Below, in pieces: positions 1 through 8,791 of a DNA stretch of 64,000 bases. Location: contig NC_013520.1 of the NCBI RefSeq assembly GCF_000024945.1, positions 1,947,001 to 2,011,000 on the forward strand, written 5' to 3'. Each line of letters starts with the position of its first letter. Within the stretch, counting starts at the first letter, position 1. This DNA is from Veillonella parvula DSM 2008. Lineage in GTDB: Bacteria; Bacillota; Negativicutes; Veillonellales; Veillonellaceae. Position numbers and translations under genes: made by a program. The notes under the pieces were generated by a model, which was given only the letters and a program-made list of their open reading frames with translations, searched no databases and was not told the DNA's origin.

Positions 1-386
1 CGTGCCATTCCTGCCGGAAAGGAGATAAAGGTACGAACACCGGGTAAAAGTCGACCAAAAAATACAGCTACACCGCCATATTTATTAAACATCTTTTCTG
101 CCAGTTCAAATTTATGTTCATTAAAAAATATATATTTACCATATTTTAATAATAAAGGGCGCCCACCATGCTCACCCATCCAGTAGGATACTATAGAACC
201 AACAATCCCTGCTAAGATACCTACCACCATTGTCGTATGCATATCAAATATGCCTTGAGCTATCAAATACCCCGCAAAACCAAGTACGATTTCACTCGGA
301 ATAGGCACGTTAGCATTTTCTAGAACCATTGCAATAAACATGGCCGTATAGCCATATGTTTCCATAAACGAAATAATATATTCCAC
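1..386 (-). CDS. DedA family membrane protein (3' part outside window)
   Basis: Reading the minus strand from a GTG at 386 gives an uninterrupted frame to the window edge. A GAGGT ribosome site lies about 8 bases upstream of the GTG. The protein starts MEYIISFMETYG and contains the DedA/SNARE-associated signatures ENANVPIPSEIVLGFAG and FFGRLLPGVRTFISFPAG. DedA proteins are polytopic inner-membrane proteins linked to lipid flipping and membrane homeostasis. Only about 128 N-terminal residues are visible; the family is usually near 200. The family call is firm, the substrate unknown. Confidence 0.85.
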   Translation of the reverse strand, partial: MEYIISFMETYGYTAMFIAMVLENANVPIPSEIVLGFAGYLIAQGIFDMHTTMVVGILAGIVGSIVSYWMGEHGGRPLLLKYGKYIFFNEHKFELAEKMFNKYGGVAVFFGRLLPGVRTFISFPAGMA

Positions 387-500
387 TATTTTACCTCACT
401 AAAAATCCCCATCCAGGTTCTATAATGTACTTATTCTTGTACATCGTTTCGTAAAAGTTTCACCCAACCATTTGGTATACCATATATTTTACCATAATAA

Positions 501-530
501 AGAGACCCTCACCACAAGTGGGGTCTCTTT
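501..530 (-). terminator. Terminator after the ABC transporter operon
   Basis: A 9-bp perfect stem (aagagaccc / gggtctctt) with a 12-base loop lies downstream of the ATPase gene. On the minus strand it is followed by TTTATTATGG. Confidence 0.75.
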
Positions 531-637
531 AAGGTATAAACAGTATGCAATTTTCACAATAGCCTTTTTGCTATTGTGTACATCTCAGTAAAAATAGCTA
601 ACAATTAACTGGCTATACGGTACCTAGTCTCCTCTGT

Positions 638-1426
638 TTAAGCAAGACCATATGGTACACATATAGGACATGTTTCTTCACTACGAGGGCTTTGTAAAAT
701 ATCCGCTTTAATACCGAACCACTCTGCTAAATTCTCTGGGGTCATCATCATATGCGGAGCTCCATCACCTACGATAGCACCCTCTTTAAGGGCAATAATG
801 CGGTCGCTATAGCGCAAAGCTAGATTCAAATCATGGAGTACCATAACGACCATAATATTTCGTTCCCGCTGTGTGCGTTTAACCAGTTCCATCAATTCAA
901 TTTGATGACGACTGTCGAGATAGGTAGTCGGTTCATCGAGGAGTAAAATATTTGGTTCTTGAGCCAAACTTAATGAAAGCCATACGCGTTGCCGTTCACC
1001 GCCGGATAGTTCCCCTATGTGCCGATACCGATATTTCCATACATCTGTGCATTTCATCGCCTGCTCCACAGCAGCTAAATCCGCATCAGATAGTTCCTTA
1101 AAAATCGATACATACGGATTTCGTCCGGATCGAACCAACTGCTCAACTAACATTCCTTCAGGGGCTGTCGTAATTTGCGGTAACAAAGCTATATGGCGCG
1201 CTAATTCCTTTGTATTCCACGAATGTAAAGATTTTTCATCCAGCGATATGGTGCCTTGTTTTAGCTTAATAAGTCGGGCCAAAGCTTTCAAAAATGTTGA
1301 TTTTCCCGAACCATTCGGACCGATGATAGATATTATTTCCGGTTTATCAAAGACGATGGATTGATTTTCCAGTATCAATCGTTTTCCATAGCCTACCGTT
1401 ATATTATCGACTGTTAACACACTCAT
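638..1426 (-). CDS. ABC transporter ATP-binding protein, FecE/FepC type
   Basis: 262-residue ATPase of the iron-siderophore/heme/cobalamin importer class. Walker A GPNGSGKST is at residues 36-44, the signature LSGGERQ near 139-145, Walker B plus D-loop LLLDEPTTYLD near 160-170 and an H-loop in VLHDLNLAL. It would hydrolyse ATP in the cytoplasm to drive the permease encoded immediately upstream, whose 3' end it overlaps by 4 bases, so the two are translationally coupled. It is the last gene of a minus-strand module that starts with the substrate-binding protein. The ligand cannot be read from the ATPase. Confidence 0.92.
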   Translation of the reverse strand: MSVLTVDNITVGYGKRLILENQSIVFDKPEIISIIGPNGSGKSTFLKALARLIKLKQGTISLDEKSLHSWNTKELARHIALLPQITTAPEGMLVEQLVRSGRNPYVSIFKELSDADLAAVEQAMKCTDVWKYRYRHIGELSGGERQRVWLSLSLAQEPNILLLDEPTTYLDSRHQIELMELVKRTQRERNIMVVMVLHDLNLALRYSDRIIALKEGAIVGDGAPHMMMTPENLAEWFGIKADILQSPRSEETCPICVPYGLA

Positions 1427-2424
1427 CTTCGCCCCACCCCTTTCAATAGATACAAGAAGAATGGAGCACCCAAAAAGCTCATCAGTACGCCTACAGGGAT
1501 TTCACCAGGCGCAATCATCATGCGCGCCAAAGTATCGGCATAAACAATTAATATGCCACCAAAAACCATGGACGTAGGAATCAAATAACGATAATCCACA
1601 CCTACAATGAGACGCGCCACATGAGGCACGATAAGGCCTACAAAGCCCAACATTCCCGACACACTCACCGCTGATGCGGCTAATAAAGAAGCTAATACGA
1701 GTAAGGACAATCGACATCTTTCAACATGCACACCTAAAGTGCGCGCCGTATCATCGCCTAAACTAAGCAATGTAAGCCATCTGATAGATATCATAGATCC
1801 AATAATTCCTATAGCCGTATAAGGCCAGATCATCATCACATCGTCCCAGCTGCGCCCTACAAAACCACCTGCCATCCAGCTCACCGTTCCTTGAACACGA
1901 TCCGGATAAAACACAGACAGAATCGTATTAAATCCGCCGAAAAAAGCAGCTACTGCCACACCGGCCAAGATAAGGCGCAACGGATTGAGCCCACCTTGCC
2001 AAGAAATCCCATAAACCAAAAACGATGCCGCTAACGCACCAACAAAAGCACCAATAGGAACAAGCATAACGTAAGTAGGCATGAGAATCATGATGATCAT
2101 AGCCGCCAAAGCACCGCCAGAGGTAATGCCGATAATTCCGGGATCCGCCAAAGGATTTCGCAAGATACCTTGTAAAATCACACCGGCTAAGGCAAGATTC
2201 ATGCCAGCTAAAAAGCCCACTACAACACGTGGTAAGCGTATAGTCATGATAATTTGACCAATTTTCGATGTGTCGCCACCCGTTATGATTTGGTATAATT
2301 CGCCCCAAGTTAATGGAACGGCGCCCAGTTTCATACTCAGCAACACCCCTACTATTAACAGAATCAGCGCAGCCACAAAAACGCGTAAGCCACGACGTTC
2401 CTGCACATTAATGAGATTGTCCAT
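1423..2424 (-). CDS. FecCD-family ABC transporter permease
   Basis: Polytopic inner-membrane permease of the BtuC/FecCD family. Family landmarks include RLPRVVVGFLAGMNLALAG followed by GILRNPLADPGIIGITSGG, and near the C-terminus GLIVPHVARLIVG. These frame about ten hydrophobic segments. I place the start at the ATG at 2424 (MDNLINVQERRG), which has AAAGGTG a few bases upstream. The longer reading from 2484 adds a basic, Cys-rich leader lying inside the binding-protein gene. With the chosen start it overlaps that gene by 17 bases. It forms the translocation channel with the FecE-type ATPase. Confidence 0.9.
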   Translation of the reverse strand: MDNLINVQERRGLRVFVAALILLIVGVLLSMKLGAVPLTWGELYQIITGGDTSKIGQIIMTIRLPRVVVGFLAGMNLALAGVILQGILRNPLADPGIIGITSGGALAAMIIMILMPTYVMLVPIGAFVGALAASFLVYGISWQGGLNPLRLILAGVAVAAFFGGFNTILSVFYPDRVQGTVSWMAGGFVGRSWDDVMMIWPYTAIGIIGSMISIRWLTLLSLGDDTARTLGVHVERCRLSLLVLASLLAASAVSVSGMLGFVGLIVPHVARLIVGVDYRYLIPTSMVFGGILIVYADTLARMMIAPGEIPVGVLMSFLGAPFFLYLLKGVGRR

Positions 2425-3391
2425 ATAACACCTTTTCCGCATATAATAACACTTGATCCATTCGAGCGGTCGGCACCGACGCAAACAAAGGACCCGGCAA
2501 GACCTCTATATTCCCATTAGCAACAGCAGGTACATTCTGCCATGCCGGCGTTTTAAAAGCCTTTTTAAAAGCTGCTATATCTTTCTCACCGCTACTGCCA
2601 TGATTAATCAAGATAACCTTGTCACAATCAAGAACGGCCATCGTCTCCAGATTAAGCGGAATATATCCATCCAAAGCATTCTCCGATACATCCTGCGGCA
2701 AATATACATCAGCCACATTTTTTGCCCCTAATCTTTGGAAAATATCTCCCACATATGTTTTACTGGAGGCTAGTTGGTAACTCGTAGGTGTCCCAAAAAC
2801 GATGAGGACACGCGGTGCAGACTCATCTTTATGACGCTGTATGATTTTCGTTAGGATATCATTATATTTCTGGACCAACGCAGCCGCCTCCCTATCATGA
2901 CCAGTCATGGTGCCCACATGTCGAATATGGTCCATGATGTTATCATAATTGGAGGATAAGTGGTAAAAGCTAGGAATATGATTCGCATTAAAAGCTTTGC
3001 GCAATGCCGTTTGAAACGGCATGGCAATGCCGATAACGAGATTCGGGTCGGACATAATAATTCGTTCAATACTTGGAGATACAGCACTATTCATATTCGG
3101 ATACTGTGCAATTTTAGCCTGCACCTCTGTCGGTAACTCCCTTGAATTTACTACGCCTACGGGGCTAACACCTAAAGTGATGAGCAATTCACTATCCGCC
3201 GAAGAAATGGATACTACACGACTTGCTATGTTTGGCAGCGACACAATTTGCTTCGTATCATCTTCAATCTGAATAGCACCAGCCTCGCTGAATACCTCTC
3301 GCTGGCCTTCAAAGCTCATAACCGTAGTGAAAGCCCCCACAACAGTAACAAGCCCCAATAAACATAATAACGGCTTATTGATAATGATCAC
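2408..3391 (-). CDS. Periplasmic substrate-binding protein, BtuF/FecB/HmuT type
   Basis: 327 residues with an N-terminal hydrophobic segment (about 7-25) that fits a signal peptide or anchor, then a helical-backbone metal-receptor fold: SADSELLITLGVSPVGVVNSRE, a SIERIIMSDPNLVIG motif and a C-terminal SVPTARMDQVLLYAEKVLYG. It should carry the ligand across the periplasm from the TonB-dependent receptor to the FecCD permease. The start is unusual: the GTG at 3391 abuts its own GAGG, while better-spaced ATT/ATC codons follow, so a non-canonical start is possible. The ligand (ferric siderophore, heme or cobalamin) is not decided by the sequence. Confidence 0.88.
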   Translation of the reverse strand: MIIINKPLLCLLGLVTVVGAFTTVMSFEGQREVFSEAGAIQIEDDTKQIVSLPNIASRVVSISSADSELLITLGVSPVGVVNSRELPTEVQAKIAQYPNMNSAVSPSIERIIMSDPNLVIGIAMPFQTALRKAFNANHIPSFYHLSSNYDNIMDHIRHVGTMTGHDREAAALVQKYNDILTKIIQRHKDESAPRVLIVFGTPTSYQLASSKTYVGDIFQRLGAKNVADVYLPQDVSENALDGYIPLNLETMAVLDCDKVILINHGSSGEKDIAAFKKAFKTPAWQNVPAVANGNIEVLPGPLFASVPTARMDQVLLYAEKVLYGQSH

Positions 3392-3534
3392 CTCGCAGAT
3401 TACTTATGCAAGCTAAACCTCATACATTATAGTTTCAAATTAATGCCACTATATTACATACACCAATACATATGCATGTATTTCATTCATACATTAAGGC
3501 CTCAGCATTTCATGCGTACATTAATATCTCACTA

Positions 3535-5598
3535 TTACATACGCAAGTTAAGGCCCATGCGATAAGTAGCGCCATGAATATCCCGTAAGTCTTGTTTTTC
3601 GCCAAATATATTTTCAACCCCTACATACATGGATGCATTATCATTCAACTGACGAGTCACCATAACATTCCAAGTTTGAATGTTTTTCTTCTTCGGAATG
3701 CTGAGACGTGGGTTAACAACGATAGCATCGATGCCATCGAGGTAATTAATGTAATAATTACCCCAGAACGCGCCAGTCCAGCGACCTTGATGATAATTAA
3801 CACCACCACTGAATACATGACGACCACGGTTTAACAGACGATTATGGGTAACGTCATTCTTCGCATCCAAATAAGTATAGTTACCGAATACATCCCATTT
3901 ATCATTGAGTCTATGATTTACAGATAATTCCACACCTTGCAATACAGCACGAGGTAAATTGGAATACGAAACATAAATACGGCGATTTGCCATATCAATA
4001 CGATTGGCACCGCTTTCAATATAATTTTTAATCACATTGTGGAAATAGGACGCCTTAACATTTGTCCGTTTCCAATCTTTTTCTACGGAGAAATCAAAGT
4101 TATAAGAGCTTTCAGGTTTCAAATTAGGATTACCTTGCAAATATATATCGAAAGCCCCTAATCGCCCTCTTGGCACATTAGATGCCATAAGCCAATGATG
4201 ATACATTTCCGTCATACCAGGTGTGGAGTAGCCTGCACCATAGTTCATTTTAAAGCGAAGACTATCATTTGCTTTATAGGTAACACCAATCTTAGGCGAC
4301 CAATGGCTATCAAATGCATTTGACGTATCGTAGCGAACAGCAGGAATGATTACCCATTTACGACTAGGTTTCCATTGATGTTGCACAAAGTAACTACCGT
4401 AATTAATGGTTGCCTTACCCGCAGTATCTGTAATGCCTTCTCGAGTTCTTGACCATGCAATGGAGCCGTTATTAATACGCGTACTAATCGCTTCTTGACG
4501 ACGGAATTGAACGCCATAAGTCAAGAGATTCTTCTTATCGATTGATGTGTTAACCTGTGCGTCTGTAATCCATTCTTTATTATAATATTCATCCCAAATG
4601 GATAGTTTTTTTATGCCACCCGTGCGCTTATATTGATCATAGGTGTCTTTATAATGATTGTAGTAAGACTGCACCATAAGCGATGACCGACCGCGACGAC
4701 CATTCCAACGAAGACCTGTGCTTGTAGTAGTCGTATTTTTATCAACCGATTGAGTTAATGAGCTACCCTTTTTCGTATTCATATCCAAGTCTTCAGTTTC
4801 TCGATCTATAAAGAAGGAAAATTTATCCCTTTTTCCCGCTTGATAAGATACGTCAAAATGAAGCGGTATCCGATCACCATGATAATTATTATCCGAGCCA
4901 GAATCATTATTACCCGCTATATTCCTGCGAATACCTGCACCAATCGATCCGTTCCACTTTCCTTTTTGCCCACTACGAGCCAATACATTGAAGTTATATC
5001 CTGTCGCACTCGATGCATCACGACGAGAAATTTCAGTATTAACCTCTACACTTGGCTTTCTAGATTGCTTTGTAATAATATTAATAACCCCACCGTTCGC
5101 CTCAGAACCATAAAGGGCACTCGACGGACCACGCGTTATTTCGATGCGTTCCACATTATCCATGCCTTGACGAAGCCAGCCCATGGCGTTAGCTCTCGTT
5201 TTCGTCAATTCTCCCGTAACACGTCGTCCATCAATAAGAATTAATGTATGACGAGATTCGGCACCACGCATCGTAATATTTTGTCCACCGTGGGCATCGG
5301 TGCTGAAAGCAATGCCTGGCACACTTTGTAAGGCTTGCTCTAAATTACGATATTGGCGATCTTTAATTTCTTCTTGTGAAATAATCGTTGTCGCAATTGG
5401 CACATCGCGAACTAAAGCCTCCGTACGAGTAGCGGTAACCGTAATATCTTTCATACGTCTCGACTGCTCATCACTCGTATTATTTTGAGATTCATTCATA
5501 CTAACTACACTTGTAGAACTATTATTTTCTGCACCTACCACACCTGCAGCAGACGTTAGATATACAACACACAATAGTGCTGCCCATGACTTTTTCAT
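3535..5598 (-). CDS. TonB-dependent outer-membrane receptor
   Basis: About 687 residues with a Sec signal peptide (1-24). A TonB-box-like ITVTATRTEAL precedes the plug domain, which shows VPIATTIISQEEI, QSVPGIAF, NITMRGAESRHTLILIDG and ERIEITRGPSSALYGSEANGG. A long beta-barrel of aromatic-rich alternating strands follows, with the common NPNLKPESS motif near residue 490. The last residue is Met rather than the usual Phe. The start is the ATG at 5598, six bases after GGAGG. The receptor imports a scarce ligand across the outer membrane using energy from the TonB/ExbBD set just upstream and hands it to the binding protein downstream. NPNL alone does not prove heme as ligand. Confidence 0.93.
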   Translation of the reverse strand: MKKSWAALLCVVYLTSAAGVVGAENNSSTSVVSMNESQNNTSDEQSRRMKDITVTATRTEALVRDVPIATTIISQEEIKDRQYRNLEQALQSVPGIAFSTDAHGGQNITMRGAESRHTLILIDGRRVTGELTKTRANAMGWLRQGMDNVERIEITRGPSSALYGSEANGGVINIITKQSRKPSVEVNTEISRRDASSATGYNFNVLARSGQKGKWNGSIGAGIRRNIAGNNDSGSDNNYHGDRIPLHFDVSYQAGKRDKFSFFIDRETEDLDMNTKKGSSLTQSVDKNTTTTSTGLRWNGRRGRSSLMVQSYYNHYKDTYDQYKRTGGIKKLSIWDEYYNKEWITDAQVNTSIDKKNLLTYGVQFRRQEAISTRINNGSIAWSRTREGITDTAGKATINYGSYFVQHQWKPSRKWVIIPAVRYDTSNAFDSHWSPKIGVTYKANDSLRFKMNYGAGYSTPGMTEMYHHWLMASNVPRGRLGAFDIYLQGNPNLKPESSYNFDFSVEKDWKRTNVKASYFHNVIKNYIESGANRIDMANRRIYVSYSNLPRAVLQGVELSVNHRLNDKWDVFGNYTYLDAKNDVTHNRLLNRGRHVFSGGVNYHQGRWTGAFWGNYYINYLDGIDAIVVNPRLSIPKKKNIQTWNVMVTRQLNDNASMYVGVENIFGEKQDLRDIHGATYRMGLNLRM

Positions 5599-5724
5599 CA
5601 CACACCTCCAGAAAATATATTAGGGCTCTAATAGTATAAAACGATATCTAATCTCAATTATATATTCATCAGGAATAACTATCAATATTATTTTATGTTA
5701 TCAAAGTAATATATATACATATAA

Positions 5725-5756
5725 AAAAACTAGTATCCATAAAGATACTAGTTTTT
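5725..5756 (-). terminator. Terminator between tonB and the receptor gene
   Basis: A 13-bp perfect stem (aaaaactagtatc / gatactagttttt) with a 6-base loop and a minus-strand U-run. It separates exbB-exbD-tonB from the receptor and transporter genes, so these are probably two transcription units or are joined by partial read-through. Confidence 0.8.
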
Positions 5757-5764
5757 CATTATAC

Positions 5765-6568
5765 TTATAAATTATAGTGAATTGTGATATCTGCATATTG
5801 TTGTATACCTGTAGAATTTTCAGCACCGCCTACACTATAAGCATATTCCCTAGCATGTTCTGTTAATATAGGATCATCAGAATTAAGAACTTCCACACTG
5901 GCAACACTGCCACCTGGGGCAAAATAAATTCTTAGTGTTACATCACCTTGAATTCCCATAGCGTATGCATCTGTAGGGTAATTACTATTAATTGCACTTT
6001 GTAAATTACTCCAATATCCATCATAACTAAATGTGCCGCCACCACCGACATCTACTTCGGTGCCTCCTGTACCCTCACGATCGCTAAGCCCTTCTCCACT
6101 TCCTGTTGATGCATACCCAATTCCAGGACCTTCAGGCCCGACAAGTCCACTCCCCGTATTGCTACCGACAGAAGATTGTTTAATAGTACCTGTTTCACCA
6201 GCACGCGCTTGTTGACTAGACGTACTTACATCACTTTTTGTAGGAACAGCAGAGTTCCCATTTTGTCCTCCGTGACCGGCTCCACCGTTATCAGGTTGAA
6301 CTTTATTATTTTCCAATTCTTTTTGGTATTGAAGTTCATGAACCTTCTCTTCTTTAATCTGCTCTTTAATTTCTTCTACTTGTTTCTCCGCTTCCTGTTC
6401 CGTTAGAAAATTAATTTGCAAAGATCCGGTCATTTGAGATTCGATGTAATCAGAAAAGGAAACAAAGGCAGCACCAACCGCAACAACACTGATAATAGTA
6501 GCAATAGCAAAGGCTTTTTTATAGGTCATATGTGGGTATTTCCACACATCTACATATTTTTTCGGCAT
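5765..6568 (-). CDS. tonB: TonB-family energy transducer
   Basis: 267 residues. A short cytoplasmic N-terminus and one membrane helix (about 17-37) precede a Glu/Lys-rich coiled segment (EQEAEKQVEEIKEQIKEEKV) and a Gly/Ser/Thr-rich spacer (about 90-175). The C-terminal domain (about 185-267) has the GDVTLRIYFAPGGSVASVEVLNS pattern of TonB C-terminal domains. The spacer is Gly-rich rather than the classic Pro-Glu/Pro-Lys repeats, as in several Negativicutes TonBs. It lies 8 bases after exbD in an exbB-exbD-tonB operon beside a receptor gene, and transmits proton-motive-force energy across the periplasm. Confidence 0.88.
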   Translation of the reverse strand: MPKKYVDVWKYPHMTYKKAFAIATIISVVAVGAAFVSFSDYIESQMTGSLQINFLTEQEAEKQVEEIKEQIKEEKVHELQYQKELENNKVQPDNGGAGHGGQNGNSAVPTKSDVSTSSQQARAGETGTIKQSSVGSNTGSGLVGPEGPGIGYASTGSGEGLSDREGTGGTEVDVGGGGTFSYDGYWSNLQSAINSNYPTDAYAMGIQGDVTLRIYFAPGGSVASVEVLNSDDPILTEHAREYAYSVGGAENSTGIQQYADITIHYNL

Positions 6569-6576
6569 AGCATCAC

Positions 6577-6981
6577 CTATTTATTAACAGTGGCAATACT
6601 AATACTTGCAGCGCCGGCTACTTTCATATCATCCATTAACTCCACGACCTTGCCATAGCTCAAATCCTTATCGGCACGAATAAGGAAATTTTGATTTTTA
6701 TTCTCTCCAATCTTGGCTTTCACAGAGCTAATAAGCTGTTCTTTCGTCACATACCCATCATCGATCATCAACTGTCCGGATTTTTCAAAATCGATTAAAA
6801 CCGGTCGCAACTCAGCGGACTGCTGTGTTTTTGTTTTCGGTAGCATAATAGACAAAGATTGTTGCGGAATCGTATATATGGTGCTAATCATAAAAAATAC
6901 GAGCAAGAAAAAGATGATATCAATCATAGGGATAACCATTAAAGTAGGCTTTTCTCCCTCCATACGGCTCATTCGTTTCAT
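6577..6981 (-). CDS. exbD: Biopolymer transport protein ExbD
   Basis: 134 residues: short basic cytoplasmic tail, one membrane helix with the proton-relay Asp in PMIDIIFFLLVFFM, and a periplasmic domain ending in DLSYGKVVELMDDMKVAGAASISIAT. The start overlaps the exbB stop by 4 bases (ATGA). Length and architecture are typical for ExbD/TolR. The adjacent tonB favours ExbD over TolR. Confidence 0.9.
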   Translation of the reverse strand: MKRMSRMEGEKPTLMVIPMIDIIFFLLVFFMISTIYTIPQQSLSIMLPKTKTQQSAELRPVLIDFEKSGQLMIDDGYVTKEQLISSVKAKIGENKNQNFLIRADKDLSYGKVVELMDDMKVAGAASISIATVNK

Positions 6982-7589
6982 GCAGCATGCCCCCGATCAT
7001 AAGAATCTAGAATACGAGAAAATGAATCTTCTAAACGAGCTATCGTCATGCGCACATGATGAGTAAAAGCAGCATGAAAGCATAGTGCCACTATGGCTAC
7101 ACAAAGACCGGAAGCTGTTGCGATGAGGGCTTCCCCCACACCGCCGGTAATAGCAGTAGGCACCGCTCCGTCAGCACCGAATACCTGAAAGGCACCAATC
7201 ATCCCCGTTACAGTACCAAGCAACCCTAATAATGGTGCCATCGTAACAATGGTAGAAAGCCAGTCGAGACCACGAGAAGCGTGCGTATAAACATGAGCCA
7301 CCATATCCTCCATTTTGGATTGCAATACATTGCGATCCTGACACTGTCCAAGTACAAGAGGCAAGTTATAAGAAATATTAGCTGTGTGTTTAGACTCTAA
7401 TGTAGTAAGTAAAGATTGCCAATTTATTTCGCTTTCTTCCAAGGCATCATTTAGAGCAAACATTTCATGTTTCAATCGTTGATAATAAGCAACCCGTTCT
7501 ACTGCTATGGCCACGGCAATGATAAGTGCCACTAATAACGGCCACATAACAAATCCACCATGTAAAAATAATTCCCAAGCCTCTTTCAT
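6978..7589 (-). CDS. exbB: MotA/TolQ/ExbB proton channel protein
   Basis: 203 residues with three membrane helices: one near the N-terminus (about 13-28) and two near 115-180 around LSTIVTMAPLLGLLGTVTGMIGAF and GGVGEALIATASGLCVAIVALCFH. These are the conserved ExbB/TolQ channel segments. An AGGAGG site precedes the ATG. It is the first gene of exbB-exbD-tonB and forms the channel complex with ExbD. Confidence 0.9.
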   Translation of the reverse strand: MKEAWELFLHGGFVMWPLLVALIIAVAIAVERVAYYQRLKHEMFALNDALEESEINWQSLLTTLESKHTANISYNLPLVLGQCQDRNVLQSKMEDMVAHVYTHASRGLDWLSTIVTMAPLLGLLGTVTGMIGAFQVFGADGAVPTAITGGVGEALIATASGLCVAIVALCFHAAFTHHVRMTIARLEDSFSRILDSYDRGHAA

Positions 7590-7914
7590 CGTAAACCTCC
7601 TTTATTAACAGCTTAATTCTATAAACTTATTTTTGCTCCTAACAAACTCTTTTCAACTAAACCAAATTGTTTTAAACTGATAACCAAAATCACTTAATAA
7701 GTCTATCACATCATAATTGATTTTCCAACACTATATAAAAACCTTATATATTAAAAGATATTATAAAAATTATAAGATATTAATCTGAAATATTTTTGAA
7801 TTTTCATCTCAATTAGAGCACAAAATAAAAACGACCTTGATGTTATCAAGATCGTTTTTATACTTCTATTCTATTAGATTTATACTCTTCAAATCACATC
7901 GTACATAATCAGTA
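7590..7914 (-). other. AT-rich gap upstream of exbB
   Basis: The part near 7590-7800 should hold the exbB promoter. I see no convincing operator; a Fur-like match around 7676-7695 is too weak to call. The part near 7827-7859 is the terminator of the DUF2922 gene. Confidence 0.4.
7827..7859 (-). terminator. Terminator of the DUF2922/DUF1659 unit
   Basis: 14-base arms (aaaaacgaccttga / tcaagatcgttttt) with one pair that is G-U only when read on the minus strand. A U-run follows on that strand. Confidence 0.75.
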
Positions 7915-8136
7915 CTATTGCAATTCAGTAGTTTGTGTCTTTACTTCACGAGCCGTAGTAAATGCTGCTAATTCTGCATCACCAGCACCAAGAATGACTT
8001 TGTTAGCCACTAACGCATTAGCCGCTGTTTTAGCATCTTGTAAAGTAATTCCAGCACGAGGAGCACTAATTGTGACTGATGTGCTTTTACCACCGACCGT
8101 AGAAAATGTAAGATATACAACGCGTTTTTCCGCCAT
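7915..8136 (-). CDS. DUF2922 domain protein
   Basis: 73 residues from the ATG at 8136 (MAEKRVVYLTFSTVGGKS); the in-frame ATG at 8154 lies within the AGGAGG site itself and is not used. The protein matches the small DUF2922 family pattern: N-terminal beta hairpin, then DAKTAANALVANKVILG. The role is unknown. In many Firmicutes DUF2922 genes sit beside a DUF1659 gene, as here with the gene at 8360-8566. Confidence 0.7.
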   Translation of the reverse strand: MAEKRVVYLTFSTVGGKSTSVTISAPRAGITLQDAKTAANALVANKVILGAGDAELAAFTTAREVKTQTTELQ

Positions 8137-8359
8137 GTGGGCGCCTCCTTTCACGTTTCATAAACAAGTTCATCGAATCTAAATAGACTATATAAACAAG
8201 TTAATTTACAAATATGCCTATCTTCGATTCATATCAATAAGGATGGGAATGTGTGGACTTGCTATTTCTACACCTTTTTACGACTATATAAGAATGTACG
8301 AAACCAGCAATTAAAAATGTGTTTGGAACACCTAAAACAAAATGGTAGAAAACCTACAC

Positions 8360-8566
8360 TTAATGCCCTAAGGATACTTCATTGACGCGGACCACGTCGG
8401 ACAAGCTGTGGTCATACAAGGCTGCCAGCGCATTACCAACGATTTTCACATTATCGTCAGACGCTTCTTCCGCAACACGAGTATAGGTTACGTCTTTGTA
8501 CTTCGGCGCATCTTCGGTACCGATGTTAAAACGCAACACCAATTTAGTGCGTTTAATATTAGCCAT
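8360..8566 (-). CDS. DUF1659 domain protein
   Basis: 68 residues from the ATG at 8566 (MANIKRTKLVLRFNIGTED), after a strong AAAGGAGGTGAT site that also overlaps a spurious upstream ATG. The sequence fits the DUF1659 family: a strand-rich start, then VKIVGNALAALYDHSLSDV. It resembles its DUF2922 neighbour in size and layout, suggesting a small two-protein system of unknown function. About 220 bases separate the two genes, so they may be expressed separately. Confidence 0.7.
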   Translation of the reverse strand: MANIKRTKLVLRFNIGTEDAPKYKDVTYTRVAEEASDDNVKIVGNALAALYDHSLSDVVRVNEVSLGH

Positions 8567-8694
8567 CGTATCACCTCCTTTCACCCTCTTATATTCCTGA
8601 GGCCCTCATTCGACAACCCTCTTGCCGTTATTTAAGGTACTTATGGTGAAAGTAGCTGAACTCTGACTGTAATACTATGAATTGAAATAGAAAA

Positions 8695-8753
8695 AGACCT
8701 CTACCTAATGTTATCTAGAAGCTTATCAATCTAGATAACACCGGTAAAGGTCT
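8695..8753 (-). terminator. Two-tier hairpin terminator
   Basis: The outer stem agacct(c)tacc / ggtaaaggtct encloses an inner perfect 10-bp stem gttatctaga / tctagataac. The outer mismatch becomes G-U on the minus strand, and UUUUU follows. It lies just downstream of the kinase-like gene. Confidence 0.75.
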
Positions 8754-8791
8754 ATAAAGTGCTCTTACTATGAGTACTATCCATATACATA

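Noticed and set aside
3535-5598. Calling the receptor a heme receptor from its NPNL motif
   Set aside because: NPNLKPE is shared by many TonB-dependent receptors, and a FRAP motif is absent.
5640-5700. Fur box before the TonB-dependent receptor
   Set aside because: The best match has too many mismatches to the 7-1-7 pattern.
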